Positions 35,234 to 45,601 of a DNA stretch of 64,000 bases are shown here, piece after piece (the first letter of the stretch is position 1; every line of letters begins with the position of its first letter). Made by a program: the position numbers and the translations under genes. The DNA lies in the NCBI GenBank assembly GCA_949300485.1, contig CASGEL010000006.1:62001-126000 (forward strand), written 5' to 3'. The DNA comes from an uncultured bacterium (GTDB lineage Bacteria > Cyanobacteriota > Vampirovibrionia > Gastranaerophilales > Gastranaerophilaceae). The notes beneath the pieces are model-generated. The model was not told the DNA's origin. It saw only the letters and a program-made list of their open reading frames with translations, and ran no database searches.

Positions 35234-36331
35234 TTATACCGCAAATCTAAAATGAACAAGATCTCCGTCTTGGATTACATAATCTTTTCCTTCAAGACGA
35301 GTAACCCCTTTTTCTTTACAGGCTGTGTAGGAACCAAGCTCGACAAAGTCTTTGTAAGGTGTAATTTCAGCTCTGATAAATCCTTTTTCGAAGTCTGTGT
35401 GAATTACTCCAGCTGCTTGAGGCGCTTTGGTTCCTTCCGTTATAGTCCAAGCTCGAACTTCTTTTTCTCCTGCTGTGATGAATGTTCTAAGTTTTAAGAG
35501 GTTATATACTGATTTAATCATTCTATTGATTCCGCTATCTTCAATTCCTAGTTCTTTTAAGTATTCTTCAGCTTCTTCTTTTCCTAAATCAGCCAGTTCC
35601 TCTTCAATTTTGGCAGTAATTATTACCATTTCAGCATCATGTGCTTTTGCATATTCTTCTACTTTTTTTGTATAATCATTTCCGTTTTTAAGATCAAATT
35701 CAGAAACATTTGCACAATATATTACAGGTTTTGTAGATAGTAGATTCAACCTTTTTACTACTGGAATTTCATCCTCATTAAAATGTTTTGTTATATCTAT
35801 AAATGTACAATCGGATAAAAGCTCAGTTAATTTTTTTAAAACTTTATCTTCTAATACTGCTTCTTTGTCTCCAGATTTAACAGTTTTTGCAATTCTTGTC
35901 TGACGTCTTTCTATTGATGCCATATCTGCCAGAGCTAATTCTGTATTGATTATTTCAATGTCACTTATAGGATCAACTTTCCCTGCAACATGAATTGTAT
36001 TTTCATCATCAAAACATCTGACAACTTGAATAATTGCATCAACTTCTCTAATATTTTGCAAAAATTGGTTTCCTAAACCTTCACCCTTGCTTGCTCCTTT
36101 TACCAGGCCTGCAATATCAACAAATTCTATTGCTGTTGGTATAATGTTTTCTGTCTTACACAATTTTGCCAATATAGGCAGTCTTTCATCCGGTACATCC
36201 ACAACCCCGATGTTTGGTTCTATTGTACAAAATGGGTAATTGGCACTTTGTGCATTTCTTGCATTTGTAAGCGCATTAAATAATGTTGATTTTCCTACAT
36301 TCGGTAATCCTACAATCCCTGTTCTAAGCAT
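35234..36331 (-). CDS. ychF: YchF/OLA1-family ATPase
   Basis: 365 residues, normal length. The P-loop GLPNVGKST is followed by DIAGLVKGASKGEGLGNQFL. The usual GTPase NKxD is replaced by NVSE, as expected for this ATP-preferring member. A coiled-coil insertion is followed by a C-terminal TGS domain (DGDLVHFRFAV end). YchF binds ribosomes and is linked to oxidative stress control. It is monocistronic, with the ATG at the edge of the 254-base gap before the small-protein cluster. Confidence 0.95.
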   Translation of the reverse strand: MLRTGIVGLPNVGKSTLFNALTNARNAQSANYPFCTIEPNIGVVDVPDERLPILAKLCKTENIIPTAIEFVDIAGLVKGASKGEGLGNQFLQNIREVDAIIQVVRCFDDENTIHVAGKVDPISDIEIINTELALADMASIERRQTRIAKTVKSGDKEAVLEDKVLKKLTELLSDCTFIDITKHFNEDEIPVVKRLNLLSTKPVIYCANVSEFDLKNGNDYTKKVEEYAKAHDAEMVIITAKIEEELADLGKEEAEEYLKELGIEDSGINRMIKSVYNLLKLRTFITAGEKEVRAWTITEGTKAPQAAGVIHTDFEKGFIRAEITPYKDFVELGSYTACKEKGVTRLEGKDYVIQDGDLVHFRFAV

Positions 36332-36510
36332 TTATATTTCCCTTTTCTACTAGCTGTTCTCTTTATTAATTCTACTTCAAATGATGTTTTTAATATATTC
36401 TTTTAGTGTTTTGTTAAGTTTTATTAAGCTGTTGATTGTCTGAAATTCACTAATGACACGCATATAAATTTTCTATTTAAAAAATATATACTTTTTAGCT
36501 ATGAATTAAT

Positions 36511-36550
36511 CAATTTTTAAATCAAAAAATACTTTATATATATGTAAGGG
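36511..36550 (+). promoter_or_regulatory. Bipartite CAATTTTT-N11-TACTTTAT box, copy 1
   Basis: CAATTTTT at 36511-36518, an 11-base A-rich spacer, TACTTTAT at 36530-36537, then ATATATAT and GTAAGGG ending at 36550. It lies 35 bases before the ATG of the first small gene. The same 40-bp layout recurs four more times in the window. It is too regular to be chance and reads as a promoter or activator site. Confidence 0.7.
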
Positions 36551-36585
36551 ATAACAAAAAGAAAATTTATAAAGGGGAAAAGATT

Positions 36586-36756
36586 ATGAGAAAAGATTAT
36601 GAAATGATTACGGTTAAAGATTATGTTGAAAGCTTAAACACTGTAAGATGTTTGACAGTTGAAGAAAAAGAAATAGAATCAAGTGTTGAAAAATATTTAT
36701 TAAGTGTTCAAAGAGCTAAAACAAATGCTAAAATAGTTGAAGCTTTATTAGCTTAA
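36586..36756 (+). CDS. Small ITVKDY-family protein, copy 1
   Basis: 56 residues with AAAGGGG before the ATG. N-terminal motif MITVKDYVESL, then a charged helix (TVEEKEIESSVEKYLLS), then the tail RAKTNAKIVEALLA that ends the protein. Both ends match the product of the gene at 37692, and the motif recurs three times in the gene at 36936. Probably cytoplasmic and helical, with no catalytic motif. It has its own bipartite box and a terminator, so it is a single transcription unit. Too short for usual gene finders, but the family pattern makes it convincing. Confidence 0.8.
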   Translation: MRKDYEMITVKDYVESLNTVRCLTVEEKEIESSVEKYLLSVQRAKTNAKIVEALLA

Positions 36757-36781
36757 TAAAGATTACCAATACAAAAAGTTT

Positions 36782-36812
36782 AAGGGACTGGTTTTATGAT
36801 CAGTCCCTTTCG
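36782..36812 (+). terminator. Terminator of small gene 1
   Basis: AAGGGACTG pairs with CAGTCCCTT (9 bp, ten-base loop), then TT and an AT-rich tail. Confidence 0.75.
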
Positions 36813-36865
36813 ATATTCATTATTTTTATATTGTTAAATTATGTTAATATTCTATAAATTATGCG

Positions 36866-36905
36866 CAATTTTTATCTAAAAAATAACTTTATTAATGTGT
36901 AAGGG
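36866..36905 (+). promoter_or_regulatory. Bipartite box, copy 2
   Basis: CAATTTTT at 36866-36873, 11 bases, AACTTTAT at 36885-36892, then GTAAGGG ending at 36905. The second half differs from the consensus by one base; the total length of 40 bases is kept. The ATG of the 98-residue protein follows 30 bases later. Confidence 0.65.
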
Positions 36906-36935
36906 AAAATATATTAAGAGAACAGGGGAAATATT

Positions 36936-37232
36936 ATGAACAACTATTCAGAATTAATTACAGTTAAAGATTATGTTGAATCTATGAGGAAAGAAAATGA
37001 ACAAAGAACTACAATGATGACAGCTGCAGATTATGCAAAATCATTGAAGGCTCAAAGTGCTTTATCTCAAGCTTCACCATTGATCACCGTAAGTGAGTAT
37101 GCTGCAGCTTTAGATAGGGTCAAATATTCAACAGCTGAAGATAGAGAAATTGAAAGAACTATTGAACTTTCTTTGACAAAATCTCGTAAAGCCAGAATTA
37201 ATGCTCATCTTCTTGAATCTATGTTAGGTTAA
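36936..37232 (+). CDS. ITVKDY-family protein with three motif copies
   Basis: 98 residues. The motif [ML]-[IM]-T-[VA]-x-[DE]-Y-x3-[LM] occurs three times: residues 7-17 (LITVKDYVESM), 27-37 (MMTAADYAKSL) and 49-59 (LITVSEYAAAL). A charged helix follows and the chain ends in RINAHLLESMLG, the family tail. It looks like copy 1 enlarged by internal duplication of its N-terminal motif, perhaps to bind several partners. Own bipartite box upstream, own terminator downstream. No known domain recognised. Confidence 0.8.
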   Translation: MNNYSELITVKDYVESMRKENEQRTTMMTAADYAKSLKAQSALSQASPLITVSEYAAALDRVKYSTAEDREIERTIELSLTKSRKARINAHLLESMLG

Positions 37233-37263
37233 TATAAATGCCTAACTTTATATAAATAAATTT

Positions 37264-37302
37264 TAGAGGTGTTTGTTTTATTTATTACAACACCTCTTTT
37301 TG
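37264..37302 (+). terminator. Terminator of small gene 2
   Basis: AGAGGTGTT pairs with AACACCTCT (9 bp, 15-base loop), followed by a short T run. Confidence 0.8.
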
Positions 37303-37390
37303 ATTGTTTATATGCTTATGTCTCTTTTGTAGAATAATTTTGAAATGTAACATTATATTAATATTATATACTTTTTAATTAAAAAATACG

Positions 37391-37430
37391 CAATTTTTGT
37401 TTAGAAAAATACTTTATATATATGTAAGGG
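37391..37430 (+). promoter_or_regulatory. Bipartite box, copy 3
   Basis: CAATTTTT at 37391-37398, 11 bases, TACTTTAT at 37410-37417, ATATATAT, GTAAGGG ending at 37430. It lies 33 bases before the regulator's ATG and is almost identical to copy 1. Confidence 0.7.
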
Positions 37431-37463
37431 GATTACAAATAGGAAAAATTAAAGGAGAAAAGT

Positions 37464-37652
37464 ATGGCCAGAGTATTAATTTCAATGCCTGAAAAGTTTT
37501 TAAACGAGATTGATTCTGTAGCTGATTCAGAAAATCGTACTCGTTCTGAGTTAATTAGGGAAGCTTTGAGAACTTATATGTATCGTTCTCAAGTAAGAAA
37601 TGGTAAAAAAGCTGTTACTAATGCAGAAATCTTAGATGCTCTTTTAGGGTAA
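37464..37652 (+). CDS. Ribbon-helix-helix (CopG-like) regulator with family tail
   Basis: 62 residues, AAAGGAG before the ATG. Residues 3-8 (RVLISM) form the DNA-contacting strand. LNEIDSVADSENRTRSELIREALRTYM gives the two helices, with the typical R-[ST]-x-[LF]-I-R-E-A turn. The C-terminus VTNAEILDALLG matches the tails of the small ITVKDY proteins. RHH proteins bind DNA as dimers and often control their own operon. No toxin partner is present. It shares the bipartite box with its neighbours and continues into the next small gene without a terminator. Confidence 0.85.
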   Translation: MARVLISMPEKFLNEIDSVADSENRTRSELIREALRTYMYRSQVRNGKKAVTNAEILDALLG

Positions 37653-37691
37653 GTAAAGTCTTGAGAAATTTTAAGATAGGAAAATGGGGAA

Positions 37692-37868
37692 ATGAAAAAT
37701 AATAATTATCAAATGGTAACTGTAAATGAATATTTGAAAATGCTTGATAGCGAAGTTAAATATTTGGATAACGATGCTAAAGAGATTAAAGCTAATGTTG
37801 AAAAGTATTTATTGAATATTCGTAGAGCTCAGACCAATGCTAAAATTTTAGAATCATTATTAGCGTAG
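37692..37868 (+). CDS. Small ITVKDY-family protein, copy 4 of cluster
   Basis: 58 residues. N-terminal MVTVNEYLKML, a charged helix (DNDAKEIKANVEKYLLNI) and the terminal tail RAQTNAKILESLLA. The middle and the tail are clearly homologous to the protein at 36586 (VEKYLL...RA-TNAKI). It begins 39 bases after the regulator, with GGGGAA before the ATG. It has no box of its own, so it is likely the second gene of that operon. Function unknown. Confidence 0.8.
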   Translation: MKNNNYQMVTVNEYLKMLDSEVKYLDNDAKEIKANVEKYLLNIRRAQTNAKILESLLA

Positions 37869-37945
37869 TTTATATATTAGAAAAGGAACTTCAAGGATTT
37901 AAATTTATATTTTCTCGGTAAAGATTAAGATAGTAATGTAAGTAA

Positions 37946-37977
37946 CAAAAAGACCTGATATATATCAGGTCTTTTTG
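37946..37977. terminator. Bidirectional terminator between small-gene cluster and tuf
   Basis: AAAAAGACCTGATA pairs with TATCAGGTCTTTTT; a near-continuous palindrome with T runs both ways, 23 bases from the tuf stop. Confidence 0.9.
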
Positions 37978-37999
37978 CGTTTATTCTAATATTGTTAAA

Positions 38000-39208
38000 C
38001 TATTCGATAATAGTGTCAACAACACCAGCACCAACAGTTCTTCCGCCTTCACGAATAGCGAATCTCATACCTTGTTCGATAGCGACAGGAGCAATCAATT
38101 CAACTGTCATAACAACGTTATCGCCAGGCATTACCATTTGACCGTCAAATTGGATAGAACCAGTTACGTCAGTAGTTCTGATGTAGAATTGAGGTCTGTA
38201 ACCTGGGAAGAATGGAGTGTGACGTCCACCTTCTTCTTTTGTTAATACGTAAACGTTAGCTGTGAACTTAGTATGTGGGTGAATTGAACCAGGTTTAGCC
38301 AAAACTTGACCACGTTCAATTTCAGTTTTGTCAACACCACGAAGTAAAGCACCAATGTTGTCACCTGCTTGACCTTGGTCAAGAGATTTTCTAAACATTT
38401 CAACACCAGTAACTGTAGTTTTCTTAGTAGGTTTGATACCAACTAATTCAACTTCATCACCAACTTTAACGATACCACGTTCTACACGACCTGTAGCAAC
38501 AGTACCACGGCCTGTAATAGAGAAGATGTCTTCGATTGGCATCAAGAATGGTTTGTCTAAGTCTCTAACTGGATCTGGGAAGTAAGAATCTAAAGCATCC
38601 ATTAATTCCCAAATTTTATCTGTCCATTCATTTTCACCTCTTTGAATATTTGGATTAGCTTGAACAGCTTCTAATGCTTTTAAAGCAGATCCATGGATGA
38701 ATGGAATGTTATCTCCGTCGAATTCGTATTGAGAAAGAAGTTCTCTAACTTCCATTTCAACTAATTCTAACAATTCAGGGTCATCAACCATATCACATTT
38801 GTTCAAGAATACAACAAGGTTAGGAACTCCAACCTGTCTAGCTAACAAGATGTGTTCACGAGTCTGAGGCATAGCACCATCAGTTGCTGCAACTACCAAG
38901 ATAGCTCCATCCATTTGAGCAGCACCTGTGATCATGTTTTTAACATAGTCAGCGTGGCCTGGGCAGTCAACGTGAGCATAGTGTCTTTTGTCTGTTTCGT
39001 ATTCTACGTGAGCTGTAGAGATAGTAATACCTCTTGCTTTTTCTTCTGGAGCAGCATCGATTTCATCAAATTTTTTAGCATCTGCTTTACCAGCTGCTGC
39101 TAAAGTACCGGTAATTGCTGCTGTTAATGTAGTTTTACCGTGGTCAACGTGGCCGATTGTACCTACGTTAACGTGCGGTTTCGTACGTTCATACTTTTCA
39201 CGTGCCAT
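38000..39208 (-). CDS. tuf: Elongation factor Tu
   Basis: 402 residues. G1 [10 protein letters not shown]2 RGITI, G3 DCPGH and G4 NKCD are all in place, with both beta-barrel domains complete to the end [11 protein letters not shown]. It delivers aminoacyl-tRNA to the ribosome. The coding strand has a more codon-optimised, higher-GC look than its neighbours, as expected for a highly expressed gene. It stands alone here, away from fusA or ribosomal genes. AAGGAG precedes the ATG, and a good promoter lies at 39276-39303. Confidence 0.98.
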   Translation of the reverse strand: MAREKYERTKPHVNVGTIGHVDHGKTTLTAAITGTLAAAGKADAKKFDEIDAAPEEKARGITISTAHVEYETDKRHYAHVDCPGHADYVKNMITGAAQMDGAILVVAATDGAMPQTREHILLARQVGVPNLVVFLNKCDMVDDPELLELVEMEVRELLSQYEFDGDNIPFIHGSALKALEAVQANPNIQRGENEWTDKIWELMDALDSYFPDPVRDLDKPFLMPIEDIFSITGRGTVATGRVERGIVKVGDEVELVGIKPTKKTTVTGVEMFRKSLDQGQAGDNIGALLRGVDKTEIERGQVLAKPGSIHPHTKFTANVYVLTKEEGGRHTPFFPGYRPQFYIRTTDVTGSIQFDGQMVMPGDNVVMTVELIAPVAIEQGMRFAIREGGRTVGAGVVDTIIE

Positions 39209-39275
39209 GAGATTAATCTCCTTCTTTTTTGTCTACTATATAATACTATACACTTAGTATCTTACGATATCTCTA

Positions 39276-39303
39276 ATTCTATCCGCTCATAATTTTTTGT
39301 CAA
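39276..39303 (-). promoter_or_regulatory. Sigma-70-type promoter of tuf
   Basis: On the minus strand TTGACA (39303-39298), a 16-base spacer, then TAGAAT (39281-39276). The untranslated leader is about 60 bases. Confidence 0.7.
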
Positions 39304-39381
39304 CAGTATTCACTCTTTTTGATACATTCTTTTATTTCTAATCTTTTTGTAAAGTTATGTAACAATATTTTTGTTTTTATG

Positions 39382-39421
39382 CAATTTCATTATTAAAAAA
39401 TACTTTATATATATAAGTCAG
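39382..39421 (+). promoter_or_regulatory. Bipartite box, copy 4
   Basis: CAATTTCA at 39382-39389, 11 bases, TACTTTAT at 39401-39408, ATATATAAG. The GTAAGGG end is degraded here, while the CAATT and TACTTTAT halves and their spacing are kept. It lies 25 bases before the ATG of the 65-residue gene. Confidence 0.65.
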
Positions 39422-39446
39422 ATTATGAATAACGGAGGATGAGACT

Positions 39447-39644
39447 ATGTCCGATTTTTCTATTTCGAAAGTTGGAAACGATACAGCAAGTAAAGCTATT
39501 GATTTAATAAATAAATTTAAAGCAAGTAGTCAAGAACGTACTGCTGCAGCTTCAAATAATGTTCCTATTGGAGATTTATTGGCTAAGTATAGCCAGTATA
39601 TGCCAACTAATTCAAGTGCAACTGGTGGTATGCGCTTTGAATAA
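39447..39644 (+). CDS. Small hypothetical protein under the bipartite box
   Basis: 65 residues, GGAGG before the ATG. A helical N-terminal half (SKAIDLINKFKASSQERTAA) is followed by PIGDLLAKYSQYM and a Ser/Thr/Gly end. It lacks the ITVKDY motif and the NAxIL tail of the neighbouring family, yet shares their promoter box, so it may be a co-regulated but unrelated member. It is followed by a hairpin that runs into coaX. Confidence 0.75.
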   Translation: MSDFSISKVGNDTASKAIDLINKFKASSQERTAAASNNVPIGDLLAKYSQYMPTNSSATGGMRFE

Positions 39645-39680
39645 TTCTTGATTTTGCATAAAAACTATGTTTGTAATAAG

Positions 39681-39711
39681 ATAGTCCTCGTGATATGTGA
39701 GGACTATTTTT
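39681..39711 (+). terminator. Terminator hairpin that contains the coaX ribosome site
   Basis: ATAGTCCTC (39681-39689) pairs with GAGGACTAT (39699-39707), a perfect 9-bp stem with a nine-base loop, followed by TTTT. The GAGG of the 3' arm is the only Shine-Dalgarno sequence for the ATG at 39712. The hairpin could end the upstream transcript and also mask coaX translation in read-through RNA. Confidence 0.7.
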
Positions 39712-40512
39712 ATGTTATTAACAGCTGATATAGGAAATACAAACATTACCCTTGGTTTATTTGATGATGATAAATATGTAAATGAATTTCGTTTGGCTTC
39801 GGACAAGGATTTATCAGGAGAAGAGTATGAAATTCTTTTAAAATCCTTATTTAAAGATTATGTGATTACAGGATGTGTTATTGCTTCTGTAGTAGAAGAA
39901 TTGAATATTAAGTTTAAGCGCGCAGTTGATAATGTGTTTGGAATAAGGTCTGTATTTGTTGATTGTAATGTAAATTTGGGTATAAAAATTTCCACTGATA
40001 ATCCAAGAGAAGTCGGAGCAGATCGATTAGCAAATGCAGTTGCTGTTTCTAACAGATATAAAGGTGCAGTTATTGTTATTGATTTCGGCACTGCAACAAC
40101 TTTTGATATTATAAATTCAAAGAGTGAATTTTTGGGTGGTGTGATTGCTCCAGGAATAAATACTCAGATGAAGTGTTTAAAAAATTCTACTTCAAAGCTT
40201 CCGAAGATTGATGTTTCAATTTCTCAAAGAGCAGTTGGTCATAATACTACTGAGGCTATATTATCAGGAGTAATACGCGGAACTGCGTGTATGGTAGATG
40301 GATTGATTGCTCAGTGTGAAGAAGAATTAGGAGAAAAAGCTACAATTATAGCAACCGGCGGTTACTGCGGTTTGATCGCAAATTATTTAAAAAGACCTTT
40401 TGATTTTGTAAATCCTATTTTAACGCTTGAAGGTTTAAAAGAAATTTATGAAATGAATACATCTGCTTCAGAATCTTTACTGGAAAAAAGTGTTCAATTT
40501 ACAGATGTATAG
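39712..40512 (+). CDS. coaX: Type III pantothenate kinase
   Basis: 266 residues from ATG 39712; a GTG at 39697 in the same frame lies inside the hairpin. ASKHA-fold motifs: N-terminal DIGNTNITLG, the GADRLANA segment, DFGTATTFD and the C-terminal ATGGYC. It phosphorylates pantothenate in the first step of CoA synthesis and is not inhibited by CoA. It has no biotin-ligase fusion. speB follows 41 bases later and ligA after that, forming a probable read-through unit. Confidence 0.95.
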   Translation: MLLTADIGNTNITLGLFDDDKYVNEFRLASDKDLSGEEYEILLKSLFKDYVITGCVIASVVEELNIKFKRAVDNVFGIRSVFVDCNVNLGIKISTDNPREVGADRLANAVAVSNRYKGAVIVIDFGTATTFDIINSKSEFLGGVIAPGINTQMKCLKNSTSKLPKIDVSISQRAVGHNTTEAILSGVIRGTACMVDGLIAQCEEELGEKATIIATGGYCGLIANYLKRPFDFVNPILTLEGLKEIYEMNTSASESLLEKSVQFTDV

Positions 40513-40553
40513 AAGTATTTATATATAAAGAAGTAATAAGGAGAAGTGTATAA

Positions 40554-43407
<2,854 letters not shown>

Positions 43408-43424
43408 TAAAGGAATTTAATGAT

Positions 43425-43901
43425 ATGAAGATTATTCAAATAGATGGAATTAGAGGATTAATAACAGCTCTGTTTATCGGGGTCTGTTTATTTGCCGGTT
43501 TTGTGATATTTCCGGGTTTTGTAGCTATGCATTATTGGAATAAATATCTTGTTAATCTTTATATGTTTCCTGTATTAAATCTCTTCCAAGGTGTATTATT
43601 ATGGTCAATAATAGCTATATCTTATTTTATTCTGTCAAAGAAAGGTTTGTCTGTATCATTTAAGAATACACCTGAATTGAGTGATGAGGAACTGGATATG
43701 ATTTTAAAAAAATCCAGAGTAAGTACTCATATGAAAATGATGAATAAGATTATCTCAAAATCTGATAAATTTGATTTTAGTAAAAATGAGGTAAGAAAAT
43801 CTTCAGAAAAGGATGTACCTTTTGTTTCATCTTCTTTTTCTGTAAATAAGACTGATTCTATCGAAAAAACAGATGATGATAAGGTTTCTAATCTTAAATA
43901 A
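43425..43901 (+). CDS. Hypothetical two-helix membrane protein
   Basis: 158 residues. A short N-terminus (MKIIQIDGIRGL), then two membrane helices (about 12-33 and 47-68, LIGVCLFAGFVIFPGFVA-type and GVLLWSIIAISYFIL), then a Lys/Ser/Asp-rich cytoplasmic tail without structure. AAAGGA before the ATG. It starts 17 bases after ligA and is followed closely by the SIMPL gene, so it may belong to the same operon. No domain recognised. Confidence 0.7.
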   Translation: MKIIQIDGIRGLITALFIGVCLFAGFVIFPGFVAMHYWNKYLVNLYMFPVLNLFQGVLLWSIIAISYFILSKKGLSVSFKNTPELSDEELDMILKKSRVSTHMKMMNKIISKSDKFDFSKNEVRKSSEKDVPFVSSSFSVNKTDSIEKTDDDKVSNLK

Positions 43902-43925
43902 TTAGTTTGTTGTAATGGAGGTATT

Positions 43926-44690
43926 ATGAAAAAAGTTGTTATTTGTTCTTTACTTGGTGCAGCATTATTTTCTACACCGTTTATGTTTGCTCCGGCAAAT
44001 GCAATCAATAGTTCTGCACAATCTACTGAAAAAGGATATGTTTCTGTTTCTTATACTGCAGAAAAAGAAGTTTCTCCTGATACAGTTGAAGTTTCAATTG
44101 CTGTTCGTTCTGAAGATAAAAAATCTATGCAAACAGCTGTAAAAGATAATAAAGAAGTTTCAGATAAAGTTTATGAATATTTAAAAGGTGCTATAAATTC
44201 TCAAAACGGTGATTATATAAAAACTTCTAACTATTCAGCTTCTCCAAGTTATGTTTATAACAATGGTAAAAGAAGTTTGGATAAGTATGTTGTTTCTAAT
44301 AATATAATTGTACATACAAAATCTTTGGACAAAATTTCTGAAATGATAGATAAATCTTTGTCTTTAGGAGCAACAACAGTTGACAGTCTTAATTTTAGCT
44401 TATCAGAAAAAGATGCTCAGTGTGCAGACTTGTTAACAGAAGCGACTAAACAAGCTAGGAAGAGAGCTGACATTATTGCTGTAGCAGCTGGTTCTTCTGT
44501 AACTGGCATCAAGAATATTGATACTTCTTGTTCTGTAAATTCTAATTATGGTATAGTTCCACAATATAGAAATATGTTAATGTCAAAAGCTGCTGGAGCC
44601 TCAATGGATGCAGCTGAATCATCTTCTCCTATAGAAGCTGGTGTTATAAAGGTCTATTCAAATGTTAATGCTAGTTTTTATTTGAAATAA
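43926..44690 (+). CDS. SIMPL-domain (DUF541) periplasmic protein
   Basis: 254 residues. Signal peptide ending in APANA, then the SIMPL fold: KGYVSVSYTAEKEVSPDTVEVSIAV, the DYIKTSNYSASPSYVYNNG segment, a middle IIVHTKSLDKISEMIDKSL part and TEATKQARKRADIIAVAAGS. Such proteins (YggE, BP26) form oligomers in the periplasm or outer membrane and are linked to oxidative stress; their exact role is unknown. GGAGG before the ATG and a clear terminator after the stop. Confidence 0.88.
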   Translation: MKKVVICSLLGAALFSTPFMFAPANAINSSAQSTEKGYVSVSYTAEKEVSPDTVEVSIAVRSEDKKSMQTAVKDNKEVSDKVYEYLKGAINSQNGDYIKTSNYSASPSYVYNNGKRSLDKYVVSNNIIVHTKSLDKISEMIDKSLSLGATTVDSLNFSLSEKDAQCADLLTEATKQARKRADIIAVAAGSSVTGIKNIDTSCSVNSNYGIVPQYRNMLMSKAAGASMDAAESSSPIEAGVIKVYSNVNASFYLK

Positions 44691-44718
44691 TAAAAATATT
44701 AAATCTTAATATAAAACA

Positions 44719-44753
44719 AAAAGGCTCCGAAAAATATTCGGAGTCTTTTTATT
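44719..44753 (+). terminator. Terminator of the SIMPL gene
   Basis: AAGGCTCCGAA pairs with TTCGGAGTCTT (one non-Watson-Crick pair), followed by a T run. Confidence 0.8.
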
Positions 44754-44769
44754 TAAAAAAATATATAAT

Positions 44770-45033
44770 TTAAATTTTTCTGTTTCCACCATTAAGCCAT
44801 GGGGCTGCTTCAAGATCATCAATGTTATATTTTAACAAATAATCAGCATTATAAGTGTTATCAGAAGCAGGCTTTGTCTGAGGTTGAACCTGTTGTTGTT
44901 TATTTACCTGTTGAGTCTGTTGTTGTGTCCTTTGAGCCGGTTTCTTATTGTAATTGACATTTGTTCCTGGCTGTGCTGCAAAAACTTGTGTTTGAATAAA
45001 TAATATTGCTACTAATATTGCTAATTTTTTCAT
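44770..45033 (-). CDS. Small secreted Gln-rich protein
   Basis: 87 residues. Signal peptide MKKLAILVAILFIQTQVFA, then a Gln/Thr/Pro-rich disordered middle (RTQQQTQQVNKQQQVQPQTKP) and a conserved-looking end (YNADYLLKYNIDDLEAAPWLNGG). Periplasmic or surface location is likely. It lies downstream of apt on the same strand, 24 bases from its stop. Function unknown. Confidence 0.7.
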   Translation of the reverse strand: MKKLAILVAILFIQTQVFAAQPGTNVNYNKKPAQRTQQQTQQVNKQQQVQPQTKPASDNTYNADYLLKYNIDDLEAAPWLNGGNRKI

Positions 45034-45057
45034 CTCATATCTCCTAGTTTTTATTTG

Positions 45058-45591
45058 TTAGTATTGTAGCATAGAAATTACTTTTCCGCAATTTTCTAAT
45101 TTTTCTCTTCCTTTAAGATCTGTTAATTCTATTAAAAAAGCTGCACCAATCAGATTTCCTCCAGCTTTTTTTACAAGACTGCAAGCCGCTTTTGCTGTTC
45201 CGCCTGTTGCTAAAAGATCATCCACAACAAGTACGTTAGCTCCAGGTTCAATTGCATCTGCGTGAATTTCAATTGTATCTGTGCCATATTCCAATTCATA
45301 AGATTCTTTTATTGTTTGGGCAGGTAGTTTATTTGGCTTTCTTATTGGTATAAATCCGCAGTTTAATTTGTATGCCATAGGCATACCGAATATGAATCCT
45401 CTGCTTTCTATACCTGCAATATAATCTATTTTACAATCTTTATATTGATCACAAAGGTAATCTACCATCATACGCATTGTTTGAGCATCTTTTAATCCTG
45501 TTGTAATATCTCTAAAAATTATTCCTTCTTTTGGAAAATCTTTTACTGCTCTGATTTTATTTTTTACGTCTTCAATTGTTAATGTTGCCAT
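45058..45591 (-). CDS. apt: Adenine phosphoribosyltransferase
   Basis: 177 residues, normal size. The PRPP-binding motif VLVVDDLLATGGTA and the adenine/flexible-loop part GFIPIRKPNKLPA are present, as is GIESRGFIFG. It salvages adenine to AMP. Start fixed by GGAGAA. It follows the glycosyltransferase by ten bases in one operon. Confidence 0.96.
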   Translation of the reverse strand: MATLTIEDVKNKIRAVKDFPKEGIIFRDITTGLKDAQTMRMMVDYLCDQYKDCKIDYIAGIESRGFIFGMPMAYKLNCGFIPIRKPNKLPAQTIKESYELEYGTDTIEIHADAIEPGANVLVVDDLLATGGTAKAACSLVKKAGGNLIGAAFLIELTDLKGREKLENCGKVISMLQY

Positions 45592-45601
45592 TTATTTTCT
45601 C

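Noticed and set aside
37464-37868. Toxin-antitoxin module
   Set aside because: The RHH protein resembles antitoxins, but its neighbour has no toxin fold and belongs to a repeated family with a shared tail.
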